Source: Bremia lactucae (Eukaryota; Oomycota; Peronosporomycetes; Peronosporales; Peronosporaceae). Taken from it: 19,085 nucleotides of DNA. This document shows positions 8,471-16,935 of this stretch, piece by piece. The translations under genes were made by a program, and so were the position numbers. The notes under the pieces are model-generated. The model was not told the origin of the DNA, did not search any database, and was given only the letters and a program-made list of their open reading frames with translations. Location of the stretch: the NCBI RefSeq assembly GCF_004359215.1, contig NC_090616.1:2556583-2575667 (forward strand). Reading direction: 5' to 3'. Positions within the stretch are counted from its first letter, which is position 1, and each line of letters starts with the position of its first letter.

Positions 8471-9464
8471 CATAGCCTACAAACACACCCACTCGAGACT
8501 TGGAATTCCACTTAAGCCGTTTTCCTTTGGAGTCAAGACATAAGCTCGACAACCAAAAACACGCGTATGCTTGACGCTTGCCTTAAACTTGTGCACGATC
8601 TCGAACGGATTTTTGTTCTTGAGTTTTGGTGACGGAAGGCGATTCTTGACGTAAATCGCAGTTATGGCAGCTTTACCCCAGAAACACTTGTTTAGTTTTG
8701 CATGGTGAAGCATGCTTCGTCCAATCGTAACAATCGTCCGTATGGCGTGCTCAGCTGTCCCATTGGTTCGATGAGCGTAGGGAACCGTAATCAGCTGCTC
8801 GATACCCTTCCCCCGTCTTCGTAAAAAACGTAAGCAAATTAGTTGCAAACTCGCGAGCTCCGTCATGCCTCACAAACTTGACCTTTTTTCCGAACTGCGT
8901 TTGGTCCTTGAAAATGTAAGTCTTGATGAAGTCCTCGCTTCTGACTTGGCACGCAAACAAACCCCTTCATACATCCGCTGGCCTCGTCCACAATAGGTAG
9001 CAAGTACTAGCTGCCACCGAAAGATTCTTGCTCCATCGGTCCGCAACTGGCAAAGTAAAGCAATTCAAATGGAGCATATCGGCGCTTATCATAGTTGCTT
9101 GGAAATGGTTTTTGGACCATTTTTCCTTCTTGACATCCACAACACATGCTCGATAAAGTTGACGTTGATGGTGAGGAGGCATCCTTGATCATTCCACTCG
9201 CAACCATTTTTTGCAACACGTCATTTGGAGCGTGGCTTATTCGCGCATGTAAGTCGATGTTGTTGTTTGAAGTCGCTGAATTGGCAGATCGTTGTGGTGT
9301 TCGAAGCCAGTAAAGACCGTTGACGAGATCAGCCGTCGCCACCACTTGCTTGGAGCCTTTTATTTCGAAATTCATTTGAGCTCCGTCGAACACCATTTGA
9401 AAACGTCCACTTTTATTTATCTGCGGAACAGAAAGTAGGTTCTTGCTCATCTTGGGTACGTATA
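8471..9464 (-). pseudogene. B element, copy 2: GAG-pre-integrase and integrase core
   Basis: The 9464-9007 part is open and encodes [20 protein letters not shown], the GAG-pre-integrase zinc-binding region ([10 protein letters not shown] and CCGC) and the IN start, then a TAG after GGS. The frame resumes as [30 protein letters not shown] (second integrase Asp) and, after a frameshift near 8810, VPYAHRTNGTAEHAIRTIV (third residue Glu kept), FWGKAAITAIYVKNRLPSP and VFGCRAYVLTPKE. A further shift follows near 8500. Gag, protease and primer site are absent. The open frame continues from B back into the LTR (to 9513), so an LTR-B fusion frame of 168 codons exists. Confidence 0.87.
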
Positions 9465-9692
9465 TGTTAAAGTCTGAAGCCGATGCTGAAAGGCGTGAAA
9501 AAGAATCGGGCAAAGCGAGGAGTCTGCGCGAAGAGACGAAGACACTTGAGTCGGAGGAGGAATATTTGGAAGAGATAGATTTGTTGAAACTTACACTTCT
9601 GCTCCCGTAACCACTTATTTCTACGTAGTCTAATTCACAATACTATAGTATAACTAAGTACTGTGCTATACCGCGGTTCGGATTGGACTTGT
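9465..9692 (-). repeat. LTR (B type) between A and B, copy 2
   Basis: Same 185-bp segment as elsewhere (9465-9649) plus a short U3 with the GTCCAATCCGAAC box (plus 9675-9694). The minus-strand end is TTTAACA at 9465. The start-site box is mutated here (GGAAGAGA instead of GGAAGTGA on plus), as in the 14700 copy, so these two LTRs share a change absent from the 578 and 12045 copies. Confidence 0.7.
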
Positions 9693-10745
9693 TCGCGTTG
9701 TGTACGTTACCTGAAACCCAGAACCCTAAATATTCTTTTCACGAACAAAATGGTATCGAATATCGATGTGCTTGGTGCGCTTGTGGAATTCGGGCTTCTT
9801 GGGCTTTGTTCAGTACAAACACGATCCACTAGTGCTTCGTCTTAATTCGATGTAACCTGCTTAGTCAGCATCCGAATAGCCTACTTCTTCACCGCAACCG
9901 GCTTCTGAAATTAAATATCCATGTGTTGGAGTCGCTTGCAGGTACCGAAACACACGCTTAGGAGCTTGCTAGTGAGTCGGGCAAGGATCAGCAGCATACT
10001 GACTTTGAGTTCCCACAGCGGCAACAAGGTCCGGGCGAGTACCAACCATCAGGTACGTTAAAGCACCAACAGTACTGCAATACTATACGTTTTTTATCGT
10101 CTCGCGGTTCTTGCAGCCATCTTCACACATAGTCTTGGTCAGCTTTAATCCAATGTCTTGAGGCGTTCTTACAGGCTTGCAATCCTGCATGCCGTACTTG
10201 GTAAGAATCGACTGCAGAAACTTGGTTTGCCGCATGGACACACCTCCAGACTCGTCATTTCGCTATACTTGCCTTCCAAGACAGAACTTCAGCTCACCTA
10301 AGTCGGACTTATCAGATCGCTTACTCAAAGCACGCTTTGTCGCCTCAGGTAAAGAGGCGAGGTAAAGTTATATTGCTGCACGCAAGAGTTAGATCGTCGA
10401 CGTAGATCAGTACAAATATCATGGTCATTTCGTCGCCCTTGACGTACACGCAATGGTCCATTTCACACTTGGTAAATCCAGTCTTGCGCATAGACTCGAC
10501 AATTGTTTGGCTCCACATTCGGGGAGACTGCTTAAGGCCGTACAGTGCACGCTTGAGCTTGCACACATGATCCGGATACTTCGAGCTGATAAAACCTTCA
10601 GGCTGCGTCATGTAATTTTCTTCATCCAGCAAACAATTAAGAATGCTGTCTTGACATCCATCTGGTGTAGAACGAGGACATGCTGAGCCGCTATACTCAG
10701 AATAATCCGAATTGATGTAAACTTGGCCACAGGGGCGAATGTCTC
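9693..10745 (-). pseudogene. A element, copy 2: RT and RNase H remnant
   Basis: RT core read from 10745: [51 protein letters not shown] and YVDD at 10393-10404, followed by a Leu-to-Thr change (YVDDLTLAC). The frame breaks near 10640 (1-base loss) and 10345. RNase H beyond 10270 is heavily decayed. About 190 bp present in copy 1 (917-1106) is missing at about 9800; copy 3 has the same deletion. It ends at HFVREK, then a short unrecognised stretch, then the LTR. Confidence 0.82.
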
Positions 10746-12044
10746 TTCAAAGTCCACTCCGTACTTCTGCAGAAAACCTTTCGCAACGAGGCGTGCCTTG
10801 TATCGCTTGATAAGTCCTTCCTTCAGCAGTTTCTTTTACCTTGAACGTCCACTTGCTGCTTATTGCTTTTCGGCCGCGTGGCAGGACAACAAGCTCCCAT
10901 GTCTCATTCTTGGTCAGCGATCTAAACCCAGATGCGCACGCTTCCTTCCACTTGCTGACGTCGCTGGATTCCATAGCTGACATATATGATGTCGATACTT
11001 TTCCCACTAAATTCGCAGCGTACGCACAATCTTTTTCTTCTTCCTTGATCGACGTAAGTAGAGCTGACATGTCTTTAAAAGGTCTTGGTTGATTTTGAAC
11101 TGGCGTTTCTTCACTTGCACGACTAAAACGCCCACTTCGTTTAGCTTTTGGAGGTCGAGACAAATTTTCAAGCGATTGAGTCCTCAGACAGCGCTTAGAT
11201 CCTAGAATATAATCAGTATTCGGCCGCTTAGATTGATGCGTTTCCTCTTGTAATGGAGGAATTTCGGACGACTCTTCGTGCATATCTTTGTCGCTTTCTT
11301 TACCGTCGGTCACCGCAATTCCGCCGTGATATTCTATTCTCCTGTCAAAGTCTTGTCCATGTTTCCCGCTGTCAAAAGTGTTCTCCATAAACTTAGCATC
11401 GCGACGTACAATAATCCGGCCTGTGGATAGTTGCTCGAACCAATACGCCTTTTCGTGCTCCGAATATCCAAGAAAACGGCTCAGACTTGCTTGAGCGTCG
11501 AATTTCGATCGCTTCTCCACTGGGACGTGTACATACGCATGACAGCCAAATACCTTGACATTGGCAAGTATCGGCTTTTTCTTTATCCATTCCTCGTGTG
11601 GAGTCTTAAGCGAGCCTTGAGCACGAGTTGGCAAGCGATTACGAAGAAAAACAGCTGTCAAAACTGCTTCTCCATAGTTCTCATTGGCCAACCCAGCATG
11701 CTCAATCATGCACCGCGATCACTCGACAAGGGTCCGATTCATCCTTTCGGCTTCACCGTTGAGTTAAGGAGTATGCGGTGGCGTAAACTTTTGGACAATG
11801 CCGCGATCGGCGCAGAATTTGGTCATTTTAGCTGACTTGTACTCGCTGCCGTTGTTTCTGCAAAGCATCTTGACGGAGTTGCCGGTTAAATTCTCAGCAA
11901 ACTTTACAAAGTGAACAAACTTGTTGAAGGCTTCGGACTTGTTCCGCATAAGATACACTGCGCAGTGTCGAGACTTGTCATTGATACAAGTAACAAAATA
12001 CTTCATCCTGCCGAAAGTGAAAGTCCCCATCGGTCCAAACATAT
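10746..12044 (-). pseudogene. A element, copy 2: integrase and linker (longest A copy)
   Basis: This copy has the most complete A integrase. From 12044: GPMGTFTFGRMKYFVTCINDKS, the region of the second catalytic Asp (LCRNNGSEY, where related C has LRSDNGGEY, so Asp reads Asn), CADRGIVQKFTPPHTP, a TAA where Gln is expected, then NGEAERMNRTLVE with the third residue Glu. A TGA follows near 11718. The frame 11709-10747 is open for 320 codons and holds the integrase C-terminal part, the linker and the RT start. The first catalytic Asp lies just beyond the truncation at the LTR edge. The frame is open from A into the LTR (12198-11764), giving an LTR-integrase fusion frame. Confidence 0.87.
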
Positions 12045-12229
12045 TGTTAAAGTCTGAAGTCGATGCTGAAAGGCGTGAGGAAGAATCGGGCAACGCGAGG
12101 AGTCTACGCAAAGAAACGAAGACACTTGAGTCGGAGGAGGAATATTTGGAAGTGATTGATTTGTTGGAAGTTACACTTCTACTTCCGTAACCACTCATTT
12201 CTACATAGTCTAATTCACAATACTATAGT
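12045..12229 (-). repeat. LTR (B type) between B and A; U3 missing
   Basis: Exactly 185 bp, ending TTTAACA on the minus strand at 12045 and starting ACTATAGTATTG at 12229. The start-site box TCACTTCC (plus 12148-12155) is intact. Unlike the other LTR copies, everything upstream of ACTATAG (the U3) is missing and B RNase H coding joins directly. On the A side the LTR end touches integrase coding with no primer-binding site. Confidence 0.72.
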
Positions 12230-13190
12230 CTCGCATGAAGACCAAGCGCCACAGTCATATCCTTGTGGCGCGGTGCGGGTATTCCCTTTGTCATTATATC
12301 TGCCACATGTTCGACGTCTCACAGTATTCAAGGTGCATTTCGCCACGCTTGACTTCGTCACGGATGTGTATGATACTTGATTGCATTTCGCCTTGACTTC
12401 GTCACGGATGTGTATGATACTTGATGTCAATGTGCTTTGCACGGCCGTCGTTGACAGGATTCTTCGTCATCTTGATGCATGATTGATTGTATTCAAAGAT
12501 CTTGAGTTCCGGTCCTGGTTCGCATGCCGCATCCAATATCTCAGAGAATAAGTGATGAATCCACGTGCCTTCTTGGACCGCTAAGTTTAAGGCAATGTAT
12601 TCTGCCTTGCCGGTTGACAGTGATATACTTGACTGTTTCTTGCTTCCCCACTTATGGGAGCATCCATAAGAATGAAAGCGTATTTAGAAGTTGACTTGCG
12701 ATCAAAGTGGTCGCCCGCCCAGTCTGCATCGGAATAGCCGCGAAAGCCGACTTTATTGCCAGGCTGAAAACGAATACCATAAGCCTTTGTCCCTTGCAGG
12801 TAAGCCGTAAATCGCCTTGACCAGCTCAAGACAATCAAAGTCTTTGTCGAGCTCAACCCCTTCTCGTGCGACACAGTACACAACTTCTTTCATATCCATC
12901 AAGAAAAGCTGCCACCACATCCAACTGATCAAGTGGCCACCCAAAGTACTTGGTCATAGCAATCACCATGCGTAGCGTTACATACTTGACCACAGGCGAA
13001 AATGTCTCCGTGTAGTCGATTCCATACTTTTGCTTGAATCCTTTTGCGACGAGACAAGCCTTGTACTTCTCGATGGAGCCAACAGCTTTGCACTTGATCT
13101 TGAACACCCACTTTGTTTTAATGGCTTGCTATCTTGATGGCAACTTTGCAGCTTGAAACACTCACGAAGCTGCATGGAATCCAACTCAGC
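12230..13190 (-). pseudogene. B element, copy 3: RT start fused to RNase H (YVDD deleted)
   Basis: Near-identical to 6947-7952. It has the same RT-RNase H deletion junction (about 12799-12814), the same truncated SDADWAGD RNase H and the same C-terminus. One extra base (ATGGCTTGC, near 13126) shifts the frame upstream of WVFKIK. The minisatellite has two units here instead of three. Confidence 0.85.
12334..12425. repeat. Minisatellite, two units of 48/44 bp
   Basis: Same units as at 7051-7186 but two instead of three (12334-12381, 12382-12425). This accounts for 44 bp of the length difference between the two B copies. Confidence 0.9.
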
Positions 13191-13710
13191 ACGTATTGCC
13201 TTGCGCCAATGTAGCTGATCCGGCCCGCCTATGGCATCTTGAAATGTAATCGGCTCAGATAAGCCTTTGGCTTCGACCGCATTAGCACTTGCACGCTAGA
13301 ACGCAGGTGGAGTTGAGTTGCTGTTATCATTCCCAAAGCATTTATCTCATGAGTCAGAGAAGCTTCCTTGCACGCATTTTATCGCCGCTTGGGTTAACGT
13401 GACTCCAAATCTTCTGGAGCGCTTCCCTCTTCTAATCCGGTTTCATGATAATTAGGACATGAAACTTTAAATGAGCGATTTGAGTCACTTGAACGATCCT
13501 TGCGTTTTTCCAACCTGCTTAAAGTCCGTTGTATATGGCGAGCCGTCATAGCTAATCTCGAGCGCGTCAAAGTCGAGATTTGCTTCTTCAACGTCGTCAA
13601 AATCTGGACCAATAGATCTCCTAGACTTGACTCGTCGAACATGACATCTCGACTGATCACCACTCACTGAGCGTCAATGTCATAGACTCGATAGGCCTTA
13701 GAAACTTCTT
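13191..13710 (-). pseudogene. B element, copy 3: integrase C-terminal/linker region
   Basis: Matches 7953-8470 with few substitutions. VVISRDVMFDESSLGDL is again recognisable (about 13663-13615), preceded by the same TGA, and is followed by the acidic linker. There is no intact frame across it. Confidence 0.7.
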
Positions 13711-14699
13711 CATAGCCTACAAACACACCCACTCGAGACTTGAAATTCCACTTAAGCCGTTTTCCTTTGGAGTCAAGACAGAAGCTCGACAACCAAAAAC
13801 ACGCGTATGCTTGACGCTTGCCTTAAACTTGTGCACGATCTCGAACGGATTTTTGTTCTTGAGTTTTGGTGACGGAAGGCGATTCTTGACGTAAATCGCA
13901 GTTATGGCAGCTTTACCCCAGAAACACTTGTTTAGTTTTGCATGGTGAAGCATGCTTCGTCCAATCGTAACAATCGTCCGTATGGCGTGCTTAGCTGTCC
14001 CATTGGTTCGATGAGCGTAGGGAACCGTAATCAGCTGCTCGATACCCTTCCCCCGTCTTCGTAAAAAACGTAAGCAAATTAGTTGCAAACTCGCGAGCTC
14101 CGTCATGCCTCACAAACTTGACCTTTTTTCCGAACTGCGTTTGGACCTTGAAAATGTAAGTCTTGATGAAGTCCTCGCTTCTGACTTGGCACGCAAACAA
14201 ACCCCTTCATACATCCGCTGGCCTCGTCCACAAAAGGTAGCAAGTACTAGCTGCCACCGAAAGATTCTTGCTCCATCGGTCCGCAACTGGCAAAGTAAAG
14301 CAATTCAAATGGAGCATATCGGCGCTTATCATAGTTGCTTGGAAATGGTTTTTGGACCATTTTTCCTTCTTGACATCCACAACACATGCTCGATAAAGTT
14401 GACGTTGATGGTGAGGAGGCATCCTTGATCATTCCACTCGCAACCATTTTTTGCAACACGTCATTTGGAGCGTGGCTTATTCGCGCATGTAAGTCGATGT
14501 TGTTGTTCGAAGTCGCTGAATTGGCAGATCGTTGTGGTGTTCGAAGCCAGTAAAGACCGTTGACGAGATCAGCCGTCGCCACCACTTGCTTGGAGCCTTT
14601 TATTTCGAAATTTATTTGAGCTCCGTCGAACACCATTTGAAAACGTCCACTTTTAGTGCGGAACAGAAAGTAGGTTCTTGCTCATCTTGGGTACGTATA
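13711..14699 (-). pseudogene. B element, copy 3: GAG-pre-integrase and integrase core, catalytic Glu lost
   Basis: Same content and the same TAG after GGS as copy 2. Differences: a short deletion near 14655 removes the QINKSG bases and breaks the frame, and the third integrase catalytic position reads Lys (GTAKHAIRTIV, codon at 13990-13992) where copy 2 and the plus-strand element have Glu. The frames are split near 14050 and 13740 as in copy 2. Confidence 0.87.
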
Positions 14700-14930
14700 T
14701 GTTAAAGTCTGAAGCCGATGCTGAAAGGCGTGAAAAAGAATCGGGCAAAGCGAGGAGTCTGCGCGAAGAGACGAAGACACTTGAGTCGGAGGAGGAATAT
14801 TTGGAAGAGATAGATTTGTTGAAACTTACACTTCTGCTCCCGTAACCACTTATTTCTACGTAGTCTAATTCACAATACTATAGTATAACTAAGTACTGTG
14901 CTATACCGCGGTTCGGATTGGACTTGTTCG
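14700..14930 (-). repeat. LTR (B type) between A and B, copy 3
   Basis: 185-bp segment 14700-14884 plus a short U3 with the GTCCAATCCGAAC box (plus about 14911-14930). It is virtually identical to the 9465-9692 copy, including the mutated start-site box. Confidence 0.7.
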
Positions 14931-15931
14931 CGTTGTGTACGTTACCTGAAACCCAGAACCCACAAAATGGTATCGAATATCGATGTGCTTGGTGCGCTTG
15001 TGGAATTCGGGCTTCTTGGGCTTTGTTCAGTACAAACACGATCCACTAGTGCTTAGTCAGCATCCGAATAGCCTACTACTTCACCGCAAGCGGCTTCTGA
15101 AAATCAATGTCCATGTGTTGGAGTCGCTTGCAGGTACCGAAACACACGCTTAAGAGCTTGCTAGTGAGTCGGGCAAGGATCAGCAGCATACTGACTTTGA
15201 GTTCCCACAGCGGCAACAAGGTCCGATCGAGTACCAACCATCAGGTACGTTAAAGCACCAACAGTACTGCAATACTATACGTTTTTTATCGTCTCGCGGT
15301 TCTTGCAGCCATCTTCACACATAGTCTTGGTCAGCTTTAATCCAATGTCTTGAGGCGTTCTTACAGGCTTGCAATCCTGCATGCCGTACTTGGTAAGAAT
15401 CGACTGCAGAAACTTGGTTTGCCGCATGGACACACCTCCAGACTCGTCATTTCGCTATACTTGCCTTCCAAGACAGAACTTCAGCTCATTTAAGTCGGAC
15501 TTATCAGATCGCTTACTCAAAGCACGCTTTGTCGCCTCAGGCGAGGTAAAGTTATATTGCTGCACGCAAGAATTAGATCGTCGACGTAGATCAGTACAAA
15601 TATCATGGTCATTTCGTCGCCCTTGACGTACACGCAATGGTCCATTTCACACTTGGTAAATCCAGTCTTGCGCATAGACTCGACAATTGTTTGGCTCCAC
15701 ATTCGGGGAGACTGCTTAAGGCCGTAGAGTGCACGCTTGAGCTTGCACACATGATCCGGATACTTCGAGCTGATAAAACCTTCAGGCTGCGTCATGTAAA
15801 TTTCTTCATCCAGCAAACAATTAAGAAATGGTGTCTTGACATCCATCTGGTGTAGAACGAGGACATGCTGAGCCGCTATACTCAGAATAATCCGAATTGA
15901 TGTAAACTTGGCCACAGGGGCGAATGTCTTT
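14931..15931 (-). pseudogene. A element, copy 3: RT and RNase H remnant
   Basis: RT from 15931: [38 protein letters not shown] and YVDD at 15577-15588. It shares the RNase H deletion with copy 2 and adds its own losses: 25 bp removed between two TGCTT repeats (now at 15050-15054), about 20 bp lost near 14963, and 8 bp lost near 15541. It is the most shortened of the three A copies in RNase H. Confidence 0.82.
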
Positions 15932-16551
15932 TCAAAGTCCACTCCGTACTTCTGCAGAAAACCTTTCGCAACGAGGCGTGCCTTGTATCGCTTGATAAGT
16001 CCTTCCTTCAGCAGTTTCTTTTACCTTGAACGTCCACTTGCTGCTTATTGCTTTTCGGCCGCGTGGCAGGACAACAAGCTCCCATGTCTCATTCTTGGTC
16101 AGCGATCTAAACCCAGATGCGCACGCTTCCTTCCACTTGCTGACGTCGCTGGATTCCATAGCTGACATATATGATGTCGATACTTTTCCCACTGAATTCG
16201 CAGCGTACGCACAATTTTTTTCTTCTTCCTTGATCGACGTAAGCAGAGCTGACATGTCTTTAAAAGGTCTTGGTTGACCTCGAACTGGCGTTTCTTCACT
16301 TGCACGACTAAAACGCCCACTTCGTTTAGCTTTTGGAGGTCGAGACAAATTTCCAAGCGATTGAGTCCTCAGACAGCGCTTAGATCCTAGAATATAATCA
16401 GTATTCGGCCGCTTAGATTGATGCGTTTCCTCTTGTAATGGAGGAATTTCGGACGACTCTTCGTGCATATCTTTGTCGTTTTCTTTACCGTCGGTCACCG
16501 CAATTCTGCCGTGATATTCTATTCTCCTGTCAGAGTCTTGTCCATGTTTCC
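15932..16551 (-). pseudogene. A element, copy 3: integrase-RT linker, cut by the B+ insertion
   Basis: Open for 188 codons from 16498 (DGKENDKDMHEESSEIPPL through WELVVLPRGRKAI and WTFKVKE). It corresponds to 10747-11355 of copy 2. The A sequence runs to CATGTTTCC and stops at 16551, where the LTR of the plus-strand element begins. Copies 1 and 2 continue with CGCTGTCAAAAGTG at the same place, which fixes the insertion point. The expected 5-bp target duplication would be TTTCC (16547-16551). Confidence 0.88.
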
Positions 16552-16658
16552 TGTTAAATGTCCAATCCGAACTTTGTGCTGGACAAGGAACTGCTCAAGA
16601 TATATTTGAAGCAGTAAGTGGCAATCAGTAAGTATCGGTAAGTACCGGTATTGCAGGA

Positions 16659-16695
16659 TGACGTCATAATGATGACGCCATGGATGATGACGCCA
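16659..16695. promoter_or_regulatory. CRE-like cluster in the B+ LTR U3
   Basis: TGACGTCA at 16659-16666, followed by TGACGCCA at 16673-16680 and 16688-16695 (spacing 14-15 bp). The last two are one-base variants. It is equivalent in position to the CRE-like array of the C LTR. Confidence 0.5.
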
Positions 16696-16733
16696 CGGCT
16701 GATTACGCCCAGGATGAAAAGTCGCGATGGGCA

Positions 16734-16766
16734 GAACCTTCTCTAAGCTTCCAGAAGCTTCTAGAA
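16734..16766. promoter_or_regulatory. Heat-shock-element-like cluster in the B+ LTR U3
   Basis: TTCcaGAAgcTTCtaGAA at 16749-16766 is four alternating pentamers with exact 2-nt gaps. A second pair, GAAccTTC, lies at 16734-16741. This is a full match to the HSF recognition pattern and lies about 60-95 bp upstream of the likely transcript start. Function is inference. Confidence 0.55.
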
Positions 16767-16826
16767 GGATGTAGATGATTGGCTTAGATGTAGCTAGATA
16801 AGAAGTGAACTAAGTCTATAATACAA

Positions 16827-16842
16827 TCACTTTCGGATTTCC
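16827..16842 (+). promoter_or_regulatory. Probable LTR transcript start (oomycete Inr+FPR type)
   Basis: TCACTTT (16827-16833) fits YCAYTYY. After CG comes GATTTCC (16836-16842), one mismatch from FPR MWTTTNC. TATAATA lies about 10 bp upstream (16817-16823). The same start box CAATCACTTYC is present in the minus-strand B-type LTRs. Confidence 0.5.
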
Positions 16843-16923
16843 ATTCTTCCCTACAAGTGTCTTCTCGGTCTTTGCCCAAGAACACACTCCAACTATCTTC
16901 TTAAGTTTCGTCAAGCTTCAACA

Positions 16924-16935
16924 GGTTATGAGCCC
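16924..16935 (+). promoter_or_regulatory. Primer-binding site for half-tRNA-iMet (anticodon loop)
   Basis: GGTTATGAGCCC directly abuts the LTR end. It is the exact complement of GGGCTCATAACC, the anticodon stem-loop (CUCAUAA loop) of initiator-Met tRNA. Drosophila copia is known to prime with the half tRNA-iMet cut in this loop (its site is GGTTATGGGCCC). The site contains the first ATG of the Gag-Pol frame (16928-16930). Confidence 0.8.

Larger units (their letters stand above)
6911..16551 (-). repeat. Composite tandem array LTR-B-LTR-A-LTR-B-LTR-A (about 5.2 kb period)
   Basis: Positions 8887 and 14127 (copies 2 and 3) align with position 1 (copy 1). The copy 2 to copy 3 offset is 5240 bp at that point. 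LTR ends at 9465, 12045 and 14700 divide the array into an A unit of 2580 bp and a B unit of 2655 bp. A third, partial period lies at 1-2993, separated by the C/D block. Shared lesions (B TAG, YVDD deletion, A RNase H deletion in copies 2 and 3) show duplication of already broken units. Confidence 0.88.
16552..16923 (+). repeat. Complete 5' LTR of the plus-strand copia element B+ (372 bp)
   Basis: Starts TGTTAAAT exactly at the break in A homology and ends TTCAACA just before a tRNA primer site, giving TGTT...AACA ends. U3 holds CRE-like and HSE-like clusters. GAACTAAG, TATAATA and TCACTTT mark the promoter. U5 is pyrimidine-rich. The layout matches the C LTR (ACCGGTA, TGACGTCATA, AGCTTCTAGAAGG and GATTGGCTTAGA in the same order), although the families differ in coding sequence. 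Confidence 0.9.

Noticed and set aside
15932..16498. Gene conversion between array copies (copy 3 shares some residues with copy 1 and others with copy 2)
   Set aside because: The pattern can be explained by private changes in copies 1 and 2 with copy 3 nearer the ancestral state; no clear conflicting sites were found by eye.
1..16551. A new non-transposon gene system hidden in the array
   Set aside because: Almost every stretch can be assigned to copia pol, LTR or short decayed linkers. The only unassigned piece is about 40 bp between A RNase H and the LTR in each A copy, too short to support a system.
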